From: Paenibacillus lautus NBRC 15380 | Lineage (GTDB): Bacteria; Bacillota; Bacilli; Paenibacillales; Paenibacillaceae | Assembly (NCBI RefSeq): GCF_004000945.1 | Contig: NZ_BIMF01000008.1 | Coordinates: forward strand, 186,001 to 250,000 | Length of the DNA: 64,000 nt | Direction of reading: 5' to 3' | Shown here: piece by piece, positions 23,929-33,167 of the stretch | Numbering within the stretch: position 1 is the first letter of the stretch | How the letters are laid out: each line of letters starts with the position of its first letter | Made by a program: the position numbers and the translations under genes | Notes under the pieces: model-generated | Databases searched by the model: none | Seen by the model: only the letters and a program-made list of their open reading frames with translations | What the model was told of the DNA's origin: nothing

Positions 23929-24061
23929 AATGCATCTGCTCCTTCCTCGAGAGAATAACCTATGTAAACATGGGCATGTTCGTCAGTAGACGGATTTAGG
24001 TTGTGTAGAATCGGAAAGGTTTATTTATGAGTTGGAAAAGTTTCAACCTTCATGCCGCTGC

Positions 24062-24102
24062 AAAAAACAAGGCTTCCTAAAGGAGAAGTCCTTTAGAAAG
24101 CC
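24062..24102 (-). terminator. Rho-independent terminator after the SDR gene
   Basis: Stem GGCTTCCTAAAGGA (24071-24084) / TCCTTTAGAAAGCC (24089-24102), one mismatch, 4-base loop; on the minus strand followed by TTGTTTTTTG. Confidence 0.85.
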
Positions 24103-24122
24103 CTAACGCTTGCGATGACTTA

Positions 24123-24881
24123 TTAATATGCCGTCCAGCCTGCATCGGCTGTAACCACCGTACCGTTTACAAAGCTGGCTTCATCGGAAGCGAGGAACAA
24201 TACCACCTTCGCGATCTCTTCCGGTTCGCCTGCCCGCGGGTTCAAGTTCATTCCAGCCATCGCTCTTTCCATGCCAAACGAATTCGGCGCGTTGATGGTG
24301 GTGCTGATATTGGTGCTAACAGCACCTGGAGCTACCGCATTACACCGGATTCCCTGCGTTGCATATTGAAAACCGACATTTTTGGTTAATCCGACAACGG
24401 CATGTTTAGCAGCCGTATAGGCAGCACCTGCTCTGGATCCCATAAGACCTCCAGCAGAAGCAATGTTGACAATGACTCCGCTCTTCTTCTCCAGGAAGAT
24501 TGGCAACGATTTACGAATGGTTCTCATCGGTCCCGTTGTATTAATGGCAAATACGCGATCCCACAACTCATCCGTTACATCTGCAGCCGGTACGAAGTTG
24601 TCCATAATGCCGGCATTGTTGATCAAAATATCAAGCGTTCCATATTCATTAACGGTGGCCTCCACCAGCTGTTGCACTTCTTCTTCCTTGGCCACATTCG
24701 CTGCCAGTGCCAGGGCCGTGCCGCCTTTCGCTGTAATTCCGTCAACAACGGCCTGAGCCGCCTCAAGACGTAAGTCTGACACGACAACTTTTGCGCCTTC
24801 GGCAGCAAACAGTTCCGCTGTCGCTTTTCCCATACCGGAAGCGGCACCTGTAACAATCGCAACTTTACCAGTTAATCTCAT
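24123..24881 (-). CDS. Short-chain dehydrogenase/reductase
   Basis: 252 residues from the ATG at 24881 (GGGGG eight bases upstream). Classical SDR: NAD(P)-binding GAASGMGKA, NNAG motif (ILINNAGIM), catalytic Ser in NIASAGG, and YTAAKHA (Tyr-x3-Lys). The Asp at the end of strand beta-2 (VVSDLRLE) suggests NAD(H) over NADP(H). Substrate is unknown; relatives are annotated as glucose 1-dehydrogenase or 3-oxoacyl reductase. Divergent from a tetR gene with a GACATATGTC palindrome in the gap, so probably under that repressor. Confidence 0.88.
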   Translation of the reverse strand: MRLTGKVAIVTGAASGMGKATAELFAAEGAKVVVSDLRLEAAQAVVDGITAKGGTALALAANVAKEEEVQQLVEATVNEYGTLDILINNAGIMDNFVPAADVTDELWDRVFAINTTGPMRTIRKSLPIFLEKKSGVIVNIASAGGLMGSRAGAAYTAAKHAVVGLTKNVGFQYATQGIRCNAVAPGAVSTNISTTINAPNSFGMERAMAGMNLNPRAGEPEEIAKVVLFLASDEASFVNGTVVTADAGWTAY

Positions 24882-24955
24882 GTTCCATACCCCCATTATT
24901 GGTTGTGATATCATTTTGGAAATCAGGGACAACATTCAACAGCTGTACAATACAC

Positions 24956-24965
24956 GACATATGTC
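24956..24965. promoter_or_regulatory. Palindrome GACATATGTC between divergent SDR and tetR genes
   Basis: A perfect 10-bp palindrome 75 bases upstream of the SDR start, next to a TATAAT (24974-24979). It is a candidate operator for the divergent TetR protein. Confidence 0.4.
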
Positions 24966-25105
24966 TATTCTAGTATAATCGTAGTATGATTTAGGTCACA
25001 ATCATTAAAAAACGTGGAAATGTACGATACCGAACAAAAATCATAAAATTGTTTATATTTTAACTATCAAATTCGTTATATTTTTAACCGAAAGGAATCG
25101 AATCT

Positions 25106-25714
25106 ATGCAAACGAGCAATAAAATGACCGATCGTCGCATCGTCCGCAGCAAAGAAGCTTTAAAACAAGCGCTCCTATCACTCCTCTCCCAGAAGAGCTT
25201 CTCCAGCATTTCCATTACGGAAATCGTAGAGCTAGCCAATTACAATCGAGGAACCTTTTATACCCATTACGACAACAAAGAGGCTCTTCTGGATGATATC
25301 TTGACTCCTTTAATGGAGGAACTGGTCGCTTCCTTCAGGGCTCCTTACGGGGAAGTCGACATATTTCATATCGATGAGCTGCCCGCCAATGCGGTAAAAA
25401 TATTTGATCATATTCATCAGAATGCCGGCGTGTATACTTCGCTGTTCAAAAGCGATGTGCTGCCGTTAGTCCGGGATAAAATGTTCTCGGCATTAAAGCA
25501 AATCGCCTTGGAGGACTTGGACTATCCAAGCGAAGAGCTAAACCATGAGCTTCTCATCATCTACAACATGCACGCCTTAATCGGCCTGGTATTCCACTGG
25601 ATCGAGAACAATTTCCACTATTCCGTCCCTTATATGAGGGATCAACTGGTTCTCATGATTAACTGGAGGCCGAGAAGCGTAAGAACACAGATTAAGCGCA
25701 CGGACCTTACTTGA
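25106..25714 (+). CDS. TetR-family regulator (DhaS-like)
   Basis: 202 residues. Helix-turn-helix: TDRRIVRSKEALKQALLSLL, SITEIVELANYNRGTFYTHY, then DNKEALL. The Arg-rich start and NRGTFYTHY are typical of the DhaS/TetR_C_7 subgroup. AAAGGA precedes the ATG. Divergent from the SDR gene and likely its regulator. The last ~15 residues (RPRSVRTQIKRTDLT) are basic. Confidence 0.88.
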   Translation: MQTSNKMTDRRIVRSKEALKQALLSLLSQKSFSSISITEIVELANYNRGTFYTHYDNKEALLDDILTPLMEELVASFRAPYGEVDIFHIDELPANAVKIFDHIHQNAGVYTSLFKSDVLPLVRDKMFSALKQIALEDLDYPSEELNHELLIIYNMHALIGLVFHWIENNFHYSVPYMRDQLVLMINWRPRSVRTQIKRTDLT

Positions 25715-25750
25715 AATCAATGAGCAGATAACATAGAAAAATAACGTAGA

Positions 25751-25798
25751 AAAACCATCAACCCGTTCTAATAGCAAATTGAACGGGTTGATGGTTTT
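25751..25798. terminator. Bidirectional Rho-independent terminator
   Basis: Perfect 18-bp stem AAAACCATCAACCCGTTC / GAACGGGTTGATGGTTTT, 12-base loop, between the convergent tetR and lrp-type genes. Confidence 0.95.
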
Positions 25799-25886
25799 GG
25801 TTGCTGAGTTAACGGTTTTTCTTACAAAGCCTCCTGCCGCCAATCTGGTCCAGATCGTGAAACAGTCTTATCCCCGGCGGATGTTC

Positions 25887-26303
25887 TTATGCTTGTTGGT
25901 CCAAAGGCATGGAGAGAACCGTCATCGTCGTGGTATGGCCGTACTCGCTGCACTGATAAATGAAGGTTTCAAGAGACTTCATGGAAGCTGTTTCGATTTT
26001 CATAAGAAAATTGTATTGCCCGCTGATTTGGTAAATCTCGGCGACCTCCTGCGACTGTTTGGCGAATGCCGTCAGCCGGTCACAATGGCTGGCTTGAATC
26101 AGGATGAAGGCCGTTACGCCCTTCCCCATTTTGTCAGGAGATAGAACCGTACGATACCCCGTAATTACGCCCTTCTCCTCCAGACGCTTCACGCGTTCGG
26201 ATACCGCAGGCTGCGTCATATTGACCTTTCTTCCCAATTCGGAGAAGGAGATTCTTGCATTATGTTTTAACAGCTCCAAGATTTGAAGATCGATCTGATC
26301 CAT
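25887..26303 (-). CDS. Lrp/AsnC-family regulator
   Basis: 138 residues. N-terminal helix-turn-helix: DQIDLQILELLKHNARISFS then LGRKVNMTQPAVSERVKRLE. A C-terminal RAM/AsnC ligand domain follows (VTAFILIQAS, YNFLMKIE). Such proteins sense amino acids or other small effectors. GAGGAG precedes the ATG. Divergent from the Old Yellow Enzyme gene 170 bases away and so probably its regulator. Confidence 0.9.
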   Translation of the reverse strand: MDQIDLQILELLKHNARISFSELGRKVNMTQPAVSERVKRLEEKGVITGYRTVLSPDKMGKGVTAFILIQASHCDRLTAFAKQSQEVAEIYQISGQYNFLMKIETASMKSLETFIYQCSEYGHTTTMTVLSMPLDQQA

Positions 26304-26473
26304 GTTTACACTCCTCTGCCTTACCCAAATTCAATTTCAAAGTCGAATGCACGAAATCGCTATAAATTCAAAGTAATACGGTAGGGATGCCTTGAGTTTG
26401 ACCTGTAACTATAGGGCTCCGATTTATAAAATGGAACTAGGTTAACAATCATTCATTCAAGGAGGAATATACA

Positions 26474-27454
26474 ATGACAATCACCCTGCATGATCCCATA
26501 CAAATCGGAACGGTACAATTGAAGAACCGAGTGATCATGGCTCCTATGCAGCAACATCAAGGAACGCCGGATTCTTATGCAACGGATTACCATGTGAAAT
26601 TTTACAGTGAACGGGCCGAACATGTCAGTTTGATCATTATCGAATCTACCGTCGTGTCTGCAAATGGCCGGCTGTTCCCGGACGATATCGGGATATATAC
26701 CGAGCAGCATACTGCTCCCCTACGCAGGATTGTCGATGCCGTCCATGCGAAAGGAACGCCGATTTTCATCCAATTGACCCACGCCGGTAGAAAAGCATGG
26801 CCCACCGTCACCGAAAAAAGTTTAGCCCCTAGTTCGATTGCCTACGATGATGAGTATGGACTGCCCCAAACGATGTCCCAAGCGGACATTCACGCAGTCA
26901 TCGACCAGTTTCGGATGGCAGCCCGTCGAAGCCTGCAGGCTGGCTTTGATGGAATCGAGCTTCATGCCGCCCACGGTCATCTGCTCCACCAATTTCTCTC
27001 TCCGCTGTCGAATCGGCGAACGGACGCATATGGAGGAAGCCTGGAAAACAGAGTCCGATTGGTCCAAAAAGTTCTAGGCGCCATCCGAACCGAAGTAGGG
27101 ATCAACTACCCAGTGCAATTGCGGGTTTCTGCATCCGACTTCGCCGATGGCGGCCTGACACCAGCAGAAGTTGCGCTCGCCTTGACGTACCTGGAATCCG
27201 AACTGGATGCCGTGCATGTTTCTTCGGGCGGTCTCGTTCCTGCGGCACCTTTAGCCACACCGGAAGGCTACCAAACACCTTATGCTGCGGTGATCAAACA
27301 ATATGTAAAAATACCGGTGATCGCGGTCGGCAATATCCGCACACCAGCGCTCGCCAATTTCATTCTAGCAGATGAGATGGCAGATATGATAGCCATCGGC
27401 CGCCCATTGCTGGAAGATGCAAATTTCGGTGAACAAATGCTGTCCTTAGCTTAA
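26474..27454 (+). CDS. NADH:flavin oxidoreductase, Old Yellow Enzyme family
   Basis: 326 residues, a full TIM barrel of the classical/YqjM-type class. Recognisable parts: PIQIGTVQLKNRVIMAPMQQ at the start, QLTHAGRKA, the HAAHGHLLHQFLSPLSN motif and RTDAYGGSLENR, with the late FMN-phosphate site (PVIAVGNIR, ADMIAIGRP). The enzyme reduces activated C=C bonds of enals, enones or quinones using NAD(P)H. AAGGAGG precedes the ATG. Probably part of the electrophile response with the divergent Lrp-type regulator. Confidence 0.9.
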   Translation: MTITLHDPIQIGTVQLKNRVIMAPMQQHQGTPDSYATDYHVKFYSERAEHVSLIIIESTVVSANGRLFPDDIGIYTEQHTAPLRRIVDAVHAKGTPIFIQLTHAGRKAWPTVTEKSLAPSSIAYDDEYGLPQTMSQADIHAVIDQFRMAARRSLQAGFDGIELHAAHGHLLHQFLSPLSNRRTDAYGGSLENRVRLVQKVLGAIRTEVGINYPVQLRVSASDFADGGLTPAEVALALTYLESELDAVHVSSGGLVPAAPLATPEGYQTPYAAVIKQYVKIPVIAVGNIRTPALANFILADEMADMIAIGRPLLEDANFGEQMLSLA

Positions 27455-27508
27455 AGGCTACGATCTCAAGTGACATATTCGTTTACTGCGCAATTCAATA
27501 GAAAAGCC

Positions 27509-27562
27509 AAAGGCCGTCTCCGAAGGTAGTTTTGAACCACCTTTGGGTGCGGCCTTTTCTTT
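27509..27562. terminator. Bidirectional Rho-independent terminator
   Basis: Outer stem AAAGGCCG / CGGCCTTT with inner AAGGT/ACCTT pairing, then TTCTTT. It lies between convergent oxidoreductase and tetR genes. Confidence 0.85.
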
Positions 27563-27587
27563 AATACCGATTAATTTAATCTATAAT

Positions 27588-28178
27588 CTAGAAAATAGCG
27601 TCGAGTGTACTTTCGACGATTCGATCGGCCAGCTCGCGATTCATCGTAGCGGAGTTCATCACCCGCAGTCCATAGTAGCTGCTTAAGAATAAGCTGGCCA
27701 GCTGCTTCGCAGAGCGTTCAGCCGGAATCTCCCCCGATTGAATCGCCTCTTCCATCACACTGATCAAGTCTTCCTCGAGATCATAAATATACTGCCCGAA
27801 TATCCGTTCAACCATCGGGTCCCGCCCCGCTCGTTCCATGCTGATATTAACCGCCATACAGCCGCGGTGATTCGGGTCTGAAAAATCCATGCCGATCGCC
27901 CATTCAAACAAGGCGCGCAGCCTTTCCTTAACCGGGATGGAGCGGCCCAAAATCTCTCTGGATATCTCCAATCCTTCATCATTGTAACGTTGAAGCACCT
28001 GCTCGAATAACTCATTTTTGCTGCCGAACGCATTGTACAGGCTCCCTTTACCCAGCCCTGTCTTCTCGCACAGCTCTTGCGTAGAACTCGCTTCATATCC
28101 CTTGGACCAAAATACGTCCATGGCCGCATCAATGACCGCTTCTTTCTTGAACTCACGCGGTCTTCCGTTCGTGGTCAT
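27588..28178 (-). CDS. TetR-family regulator (YxaF/NemR-like)
   Basis: 196 residues from the ATG at 28178; an in-frame ATG at 28187 would add three. Helix-turn-helix: GRPREFKKEAVIDAAMDVFW, KGYEASSTQELCEKTGLGKG, SLYNAFGSK. The Cys in the middle of the C-terminal domain (NHRGCMAVN) matches the conserved Cys region of TetR_C_16/YxaF-type members, some of which sense electrophiles. The gene follows the beta-glucuronidase gene on the same strand after 70 bases, so may share its transcript, but its target may equally be the convergent oxidoreductase. Confidence 0.85.
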   Translation of the reverse strand: MTTNGRPREFKKEAVIDAAMDVFWSKGYEASSTQELCEKTGLGKGSLYNAFGSKNELFEQVLQRYNDEGLEISREILGRSIPVKERLRALFEWAIGMDFSDPNHRGCMAVNISMERAGRDPMVERIFGQYIYDLEEDLISVMEEAIQSGEIPAERSAKQLASLFLSSYYGLRVMNSATMNRELADRIVESTLDAIF

Positions 28179-28248
28179 TCCCCTCATCCCTTTTTGAACA
28201 TAATCGTGTACCTAAAAGTATAGGGTTTATGTACCACTCAGTCAAATA

Positions 28249-29934
28249 TCATGGGGTTCCCCCCGAAAAGATTCGTCGAACGGTTTCATACGCCAGCTTC
28301 GGACGACGATATTCATCCACGATGCCTTTGCTGTTCCGCGTACATGAACGATTCAGCAGCCAGCCAAGCCCTTCCGTCACTCGGCAATCGCTGAATTGCC
28401 ATATGAACATCCCGGAAATGTATTCGCGCTCCATGTATGCCTTCAGATTACCCGCGATAATATCGGCCTGACGCTCCTCGGAGCCTTTCTCCCGATTCGG
28501 ACTGCGGAATCCGTAGAACCCGTCCCCTCCGAATTCACTCATGATCATGGGTTTTCCTTTTCCGCCAAGCGCATCAGCCCATCCCCTGGCCAGATCCGCC
28601 AGTTCCCCCGGATTCTCGTCGGTATACCACCCTGGGTAAAGATTGAACGACACGATTTCCGCCAAATCAAAACATTTCTCCTGATCCCGATGATGGGAAG
28701 CGAAGGACCGGGGCCTGCTTGGATCAAGCTCCCGAATGATGGTTAGCTGCTTCTCGTAGTGAGCTCTCCCCTCTTCGGTGTGACTGGCGCATTCATTCAG
28801 AATGGCCCATATAAGGATGGACGGATGGTTAAAATGCTGCTGCACCATTTCGCGAGTCACCTGCTCGCTTTGCCAACCGAAATTCGGGTGCAACATCTGC
28901 TCCAGACTCAAGCCGCGGGCGTGATTTTCTTCCCACACCGCAATACCCCGTTCATCGCATAGATCGAGAAATCGCTCATCATTCGGATAATGGCTCGTTC
29001 GAACGGAGTTACACCCAAGATCCGTAATGAGGTCCAGATCTTTTACCATGAGAGGCAGCGGAAGCGAGGAACCGGCCATGGGATGATCCTCATGCCGGTT
29101 AACGCCTTTGAATACGAGATCCTGGCCGTTCAATTGGATTTTTCCGTTATGCGTGGTTACCTCACGAAAGCCTACACGGTCAAGCCAATCATCGCAATCG
29201 GTATCATCAACGGCAAGTACCGCTCGCAGTACATACAAATTCGGGTCGTCCAGCGACCATTCCAATATGCCTGGATAGGATACGGCGGCTATGATTTCGA
29301 CCCGCTCGCCTGGCTTCGCTTCAAAGCTTCCGAGCGGTCCCTCCACCTCAGCCACCGTACCGCAGAGTGATCCCTTCTTCACAAAACTTCCAATGTTTCG
29401 GATCACTACCTTCCAAGAACCGTGCCAAACCCCGTCCTGTTGATATGGAGTGAACATGACGTTTTCAATGTATAAATCGCTTATCTCTTCCAGGGCAACC
29501 GGTCGAATGATGCCGCCGTACGTATAGTAATCATTAGGAACATGAAGGGCCGATTCTTCGTTGAAGGAATTATCCACGTACACCAGCAGTTCATGTTCAC
29601 CGGCTTGAACTTCCGGGATGATCATGTCAAAGGCGGTATAGGCATTATAATGACGAACTGCCAATTCCCCGTTGAAATAGACATGCGCCGTATGACTGAC
29701 CCCTTTAAATTCGATTCGCAAATTGGTTTTCCGAGACAGCGAGATCATTTTGCGATATACCCCGATTCCCCTATAGTTCCCAAAGCGTGGGTGCATCTCC
29801 CAGCAACCGGGAACAGGCAGCTTGTCATTGTATCTTGCAGGTCGCTCCCCCATGCTGGCTGCCGGTGCAAACTCCCAAAGACCCTCCAGTTCCTTGCACG
29901 TTCGAATGTGGTGGGTATCAAATAATCGCAGCAT
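28249..29934 (-). CDS. uidA: Family-2 glycoside hydrolase, beta-glucuronidase
   Basis: 561 residues, cytoplasmic (no signal peptide). Domain order is that of GH2: jelly-roll (1-180; LPVPGCWEMHPRFGNYRGIG), immunoglobulin-like (180-275), TIM barrel (275-555). Acid/base Glu is in AILNECASH (near residue 380), the nucleophile Glu in MSEFGGDG (near 466). RNSKGIVDEYRRPKLAY near 535 keeps the Asn-x-Lys pair which in beta-glucuronidases binds the glucuronate carboxylate, so glucuronidase is favoured over galactosidase. It would free glucuronic acid from small glucuronides or glycan ends. AGGAGG before the ATG. Divergent from an AraC regulator, which probably activates it. Confidence 0.85.
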   Translation of the reverse strand: MLRLFDTHHIRTCKELEGLWEFAPAASMGERPARYNDKLPVPGCWEMHPRFGNYRGIGVYRKMISLSRKTNLRIEFKGVSHTAHVYFNGELAVRHYNAYTAFDMIIPEVQAGEHELLVYVDNSFNEESALHVPNDYYTYGGIIRPVALEEISDLYIENVMFTPYQQDGVWHGSWKVVIRNIGSFVKKGSLCGTVAEVEGPLGSFEAKPGERVEIIAAVSYPGILEWSLDDPNLYVLRAVLAVDDTDCDDWLDRVGFREVTTHNGKIQLNGQDLVFKGVNRHEDHPMAGSSLPLPLMVKDLDLITDLGCNSVRTSHYPNDERFLDLCDERGIAVWEENHARGLSLEQMLHPNFGWQSEQVTREMVQQHFNHPSILIWAILNECASHTEEGRAHYEKQLTIIRELDPSRPRSFASHHRDQEKCFDLAEIVSFNLYPGWYTDENPGELADLARGWADALGGKGKPMIMSEFGGDGFYGFRSPNREKGSEERQADIIAGNLKAYMEREYISGMFIWQFSDCRVTEGLGWLLNRSCTRNSKGIVDEYRRPKLAYETVRRIFSGGTP

Positions 29935-30133
29935 CTCTTCTCCTCCTATCCATCATGCGGCTTTGAGGTTTCCTCCAAGTCCGGATAGGTATAACACTAG
30001 ATTATTGTAACGGCGTATTCCATAGAAAAGCCGATACAAAACATGTAAAAATCGCTCCTGGCGTTCTAGCGAATATCATGATCCTGAGTTATTCTTTTAG
30101 TATATCGCCTATCGAATGGGAGGCTGAACTGCA

Positions 30134-30970
30134 TTGTATGAAGCACGAGATTTGGTCGTAAGGATCAACTGGACCTTCCGGAAGACAACCTCTTCCGATT
30201 GGTCGGATATCCGTAATAACACGGCAGTGCACAGTTTCTACTGGATCCATGAAGGCAGCGGGATCTTCCATACGGATCAAGCATATCCGGTAAGTCAAGG
30301 CATGCTGTTTTACATGGAACCGGGCTTGCAGATGCGGATGAAGAGCGCGCCGGAAACTCCTCTTACCATTAGCATGGTGCTGTTTGAATGCTGCAGCCTT
30401 CATCATTGCCGCTCTGAATGGCAGCTCCCTCAAAGCGTTCAGCGGCTTGAAATCCCATTTATGGCCCATTATCTAGGCGAGAAGGCCATCGGGATGGACC
30501 ATGCTTTCAGCGAGTTGACAACGACTTGGGTTCCCGGGAATACGGAGAGTGAGCTGGAGGGCAGCGCCCTTCTACTGAGGCTGATCGCCAGATTACATCA
30601 GCAGAACAAGCCGCCTTTAATAGAGCCCGCATATGAGGCATACCAACGGATTAAATCAGACATCGAGGACCATTACGCCGATCCGCTTCATATTGGAGCA
30701 TTAGCGAAGAGACATGCCATCTCGGAGTCGTATTTGCGAAAGCTGTTCATGAAGCATCTTCATGTTTCTCCCAAGGACTACCTGACCGACATCCGTATGC
30801 GGCATGCAGAGCGTTACTTGGCATACACGTCGTATACGCTGAGGTTCATCGCCAACGCATGCGGGTACCATGATGAATTTCACTTCAGTAAAGCATTTCA
30901 TAAGTACAAAGGGATGGCACCCGCAGCGTTCCGCAAAACCTCAAAACATGCGAATCATTCAGACCCATAA
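30134..30970 (+). CDS. AraC-family activator near the beta-glucuronidase gene
   Basis: 278 residues. A cupin-like sensor half (residues 1-150: WIHEGSGIFHTDQ, FYMEPGL) and a C-terminal double helix-turn-helix: LHIGALAKRHAISESYLRKL then RHAERYLAYTSYTLRFIANA followed by YHDEFHFSKAFHKYKGMAPA, the second DNA-reading helix. The start is TTG at 30134, with GGGAGG ten bases upstream; no ATG is in frame nearby. Divergent from the glucuronidase gene across about 200 bases; it probably senses the sugar that induces it. Confidence 0.88.
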   Translation: MYEARDLVVRINWTFRKTTSSDWSDIRNNTAVHSFYWIHEGSGIFHTDQAYPVSQGMLFYMEPGLQMRMKSAPETPLTISMVLFECCSLHHCRSEWQLPQSVQRLEIPFMAHYLGEKAIGMDHAFSELTTTWVPGNTESELEGSALLLRLIARLHQQNKPPLIEPAYEAYQRIKSDIEDHYADPLHIGALAKRHAISESYLRKLFMKHLHVSPKDYLTDIRMRHAERYLAYTSYTLRFIANACGYHDEFHFSKAFHKYKGMAPAAFRKTSKHANHSDP

Positions 30971-31157
30971 TTGTTGCTGATTGGTGTCTCGAAGTGTACC
31001 TTTCGGATCTAAAGCAACTGATGTAAGCGAATGAGGTTCTAAATAAAAAACGGACTTAAGAGACGTTATTCAGCAGATCAGCAGCAAATAGACTGCCAAC
31101 ACCCCTTTATAACGACTCTGTAGCCCGTTTCACGTGCAAAATGATTCCTATGTGGAC

Positions 31158-31183
31158 CATAAAATCTTCCAGAAGATTTTATG
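31158..31183. terminator. Perfect hairpin overlapping the lacI stop codon
   Basis: CATAAAATCTT (31158-31168) / AAGATTTTATG (31173-31183), 4-base loop. The TAA of the LacI-type gene (31179-31181) lies inside the stem. There is no T-tract; it could terminate or protect the 3' end of the inositol operon mRNA. Confidence 0.55.
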
Positions 31184-32189
31184 CCGGCGGCGGGGCCGTG
31201 GATCGGCGGATGATCAGCTCCGGAGGGAGCACAATCCGCTGTGCAGGCTCTCCCTGGCTGGACAGATTCCTTACCACAAGATCCACCGCCAGTCGACCCA
31301 TCTGTTCCATCGGCTGGGCAATAACGGTAAGCGGCGGATCGGTTACCCGGGCCAGGATCGTATCGTCAAAGCTGACGACCGAACAGTCCTCCGGAACGCG
31401 CAGCCCGAGCTCGCGGATCGCCTGAAGGGCGCCAATCGCCAGCAGGTCGTTGCAGCAAAACAGCGCCGTAGGCCGTTCCTCCAGCTCCAGCATAGCTTTG
31501 GCTCGGCGATATCCTTCCTCGATCTTATGGTCACAGGCTGCAATATAGTCGGGAGAAGGCCCCAAACCGAGCGAGGCGGCAGCTTCGACAAATCCCCTTA
31601 CCCGCTCATTGCTGCTCGTCACCCGCTCATGCTCGGCTAGTACCGCCAGCCTGCGGTGACCGAGACAAAGCAGATGCTCGGCAGCCAGACGCCCCCCTTC
31701 CAAGTCATGAACCCGAACGCTGCTAGCGCCAAGTGCCGGATTGTCCCGGGCGATAAGCGCTATAGCCAGCGAATGCTCCTGAAGCGGCTTAAGCAGCTCG
31801 CCATGGGATATGCCCGTACCGATAATAACGCCGTCCACCTGCTTTTGTCTCAGCAGACTAACATAACGCTTTACCTTCTCTTCCTGGTTGTCCGTGCTGC
31901 AGATGATCACGCTGTATCCAAGCTGATGCCCATGATCCTCGACCGAGCGAGCAATCTCGGCAAAAAACGGGTTGGAGATGTCGGGGACGAGCAATCCCAG
32001 GGTATAGGTTTTTTTGCCGGCAAGGGCTGAGGCAATCGCGTTCGGCCGGTAATTCAGGCGCTGCATGATATCCAGAATCTCCTCACGCCGTTCACGACTG
32101 ATCTTGCCCTTGCCGTTCATGACATGAGAGACGGTAGCAATGGAGACGCCGGCTTCGCGCGCAACGTCATAAATAGTCGCTCTTATCAT
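31179..32189 (-). CDS. LacI-family regulator at the end of the inositol operon
   Basis: 336 residues. N-terminal helix-turn-helix and hinge: IYDVAREAGVSIATVSHVMN, then LNYRPNAIASALAGKK. Effector domain with the usual TLGLLVPDISNPFFAEIARS. It lies last in the iolD-E-C-A-G-B run on the same strand, 103 bases after iolB. B. subtilis uses the DeoR-type IolR, so this would be a different regulator of the same pathway. LacI proteins bind palindromes with a central CG; TTAAGCGCTTAA-like sites occur twice before iolD and again in PUL-1. The effector could be an inositol catabolite. Confidence 0.9.
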   Translation of the reverse strand: MIRATIYDVAREAGVSIATVSHVMNGKGKISRERREEILDIMQRLNYRPNAIASALAGKKTYTLGLLVPDISNPFFAEIARSVEDHGHQLGYSVIICSTDNQEEKVKRYVSLLRQKQVDGVIIGTGISHGELLKPLQEHSLAIALIARDNPALGASSVRVHDLEGGRLAAEHLLCLGHRRLAVLAEHERVTSSNERVRGFVEAAASLGLGPSPDYIAACDHKIEEGYRRAKAMLELEERPTALFCCNDLLAIGALQAIRELGLRVPEDCSVVSFDDTILARVTDPPLTVIAQPMEQMGRLAVDLVVRNLSSQGEPAQRIVLPPELIIRRSTAPPPA

Positions 32190-32292
32190 CCCTTGTGCTC
32201 CATTTGTTTAATTTTGGCATTTCAATTTATTATGAGCTTTCAACTCATTTAGCGCAAGACCGTCTTACCCTTAATGCAGCCTTCGGACACTT

Positions 32293-33093
32293 TTATCTCA
32301 TAAGCCAATCATGATCCGGATCATTGCGGAATTTCCATATTCGCTTCGGCCCCGCCATGACGTTCAAGTAATACACATCATACCCGGGAGGCGCGGATAC
32401 CGGATGGTAGCCCTCGGGCACCATAACGGCCTCGCCGTCTTTGACCGCCATCGTTTCATCCAGCGAACGGTCATCGGTGTAAACCCGCTGTACGGCAAAA
32501 CCGCACTCCGGCTGAACCCGGAAATAGTAGGTTTCCTCCAACAGCGATTCCTCCGGCAGCTCGTCGCGGTCATGCTTGTGCGGCGGGTAGCTGGACCAGT
32601 TGCCCCCGTCCGTAAACACCTCGACCACCAATAGGCTGTCCGCCGGCTTTTGCTCCGGCAAAATGTTATGCACAAGACGCGACATGCTCCCGCTCCCGCG
32701 GTTCTCCACGCCGACATCTTCCGGCGCGATGAGTCGGGCCTGATGAGTGCCTTTCCCAGGGGCAAGGCACACCGCCAGCTCCAATTCGGTTCGTGCCGTG
32801 ACCTCGTACTGTTTGTGTGAAGGTACATAAACCGTATAGGGAGGCGTCTTCTCAAACACGCTCATGCGCTTGCCAATGTTGTCCCAGCTCTCTCCCCCGG
32901 CCTTCACGTCGGCTCGCCCGGTCAGCAGAACAAGAGCCGCTTCCTGATCTCCCGTGGCTCGGTTCAGCGTCTGTCCTTCCCTTAAACGGAAAACTTCAAA
33001 GCCCACATAAACCCAGCCTGCGCTTTCCGGCGTAATGGATAGCACGCGCCCGTCCAGGTCCGGCTTCGTTATGGGTACAATTAAGTTCGGCAT
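32293..33093 (-). CDS. iolB: 5-deoxy-glucuronate isomerase
   Basis: 266 residues. IolB isomerises 5-deoxy-D-glucuronate to 2-deoxy-5-keto-D-gluconate in inositol breakdown. It has a bicupin fold; metal ligands are visible in SSYPPHKHDRDELPEE and later EGYHPVSAP, and EETYYFRVQP is a highly conserved part. AAAGGAGG precedes the ATG. Position after iolG in the operon supports the call. Length agrees with the family (about 270). Confidence 0.93.
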   Translation of the reverse strand: MPNLIVPITKPDLDGRVLSITPESAGWVYVGFEVFRLREGQTLNRATGDQEAALVLLTGRADVKAGGESWDNIGKRMSVFEKTPPYTVYVPSHKQYEVTARTELELAVCLAPGKGTHQARLIAPEDVGVENRGSGSMSRLVHNILPEQKPADSLLVVEVFTDGGNWSSYPPHKHDRDELPEESLLEETYYFRVQPECGFAVQRVYTDDRSLDETMAVKDGEAVMVPEGYHPVSAPPGYDVYYLNVMAGPKRIWKFRNDPDHDWLMR

Positions 33094-33167
33094 GGTGTTC
33101 CTCCTTTATGGTTCTGCTCTGGAAATGATGAAGTTCCAACGGCTACCAATTACACCCTCTTTCGGGT

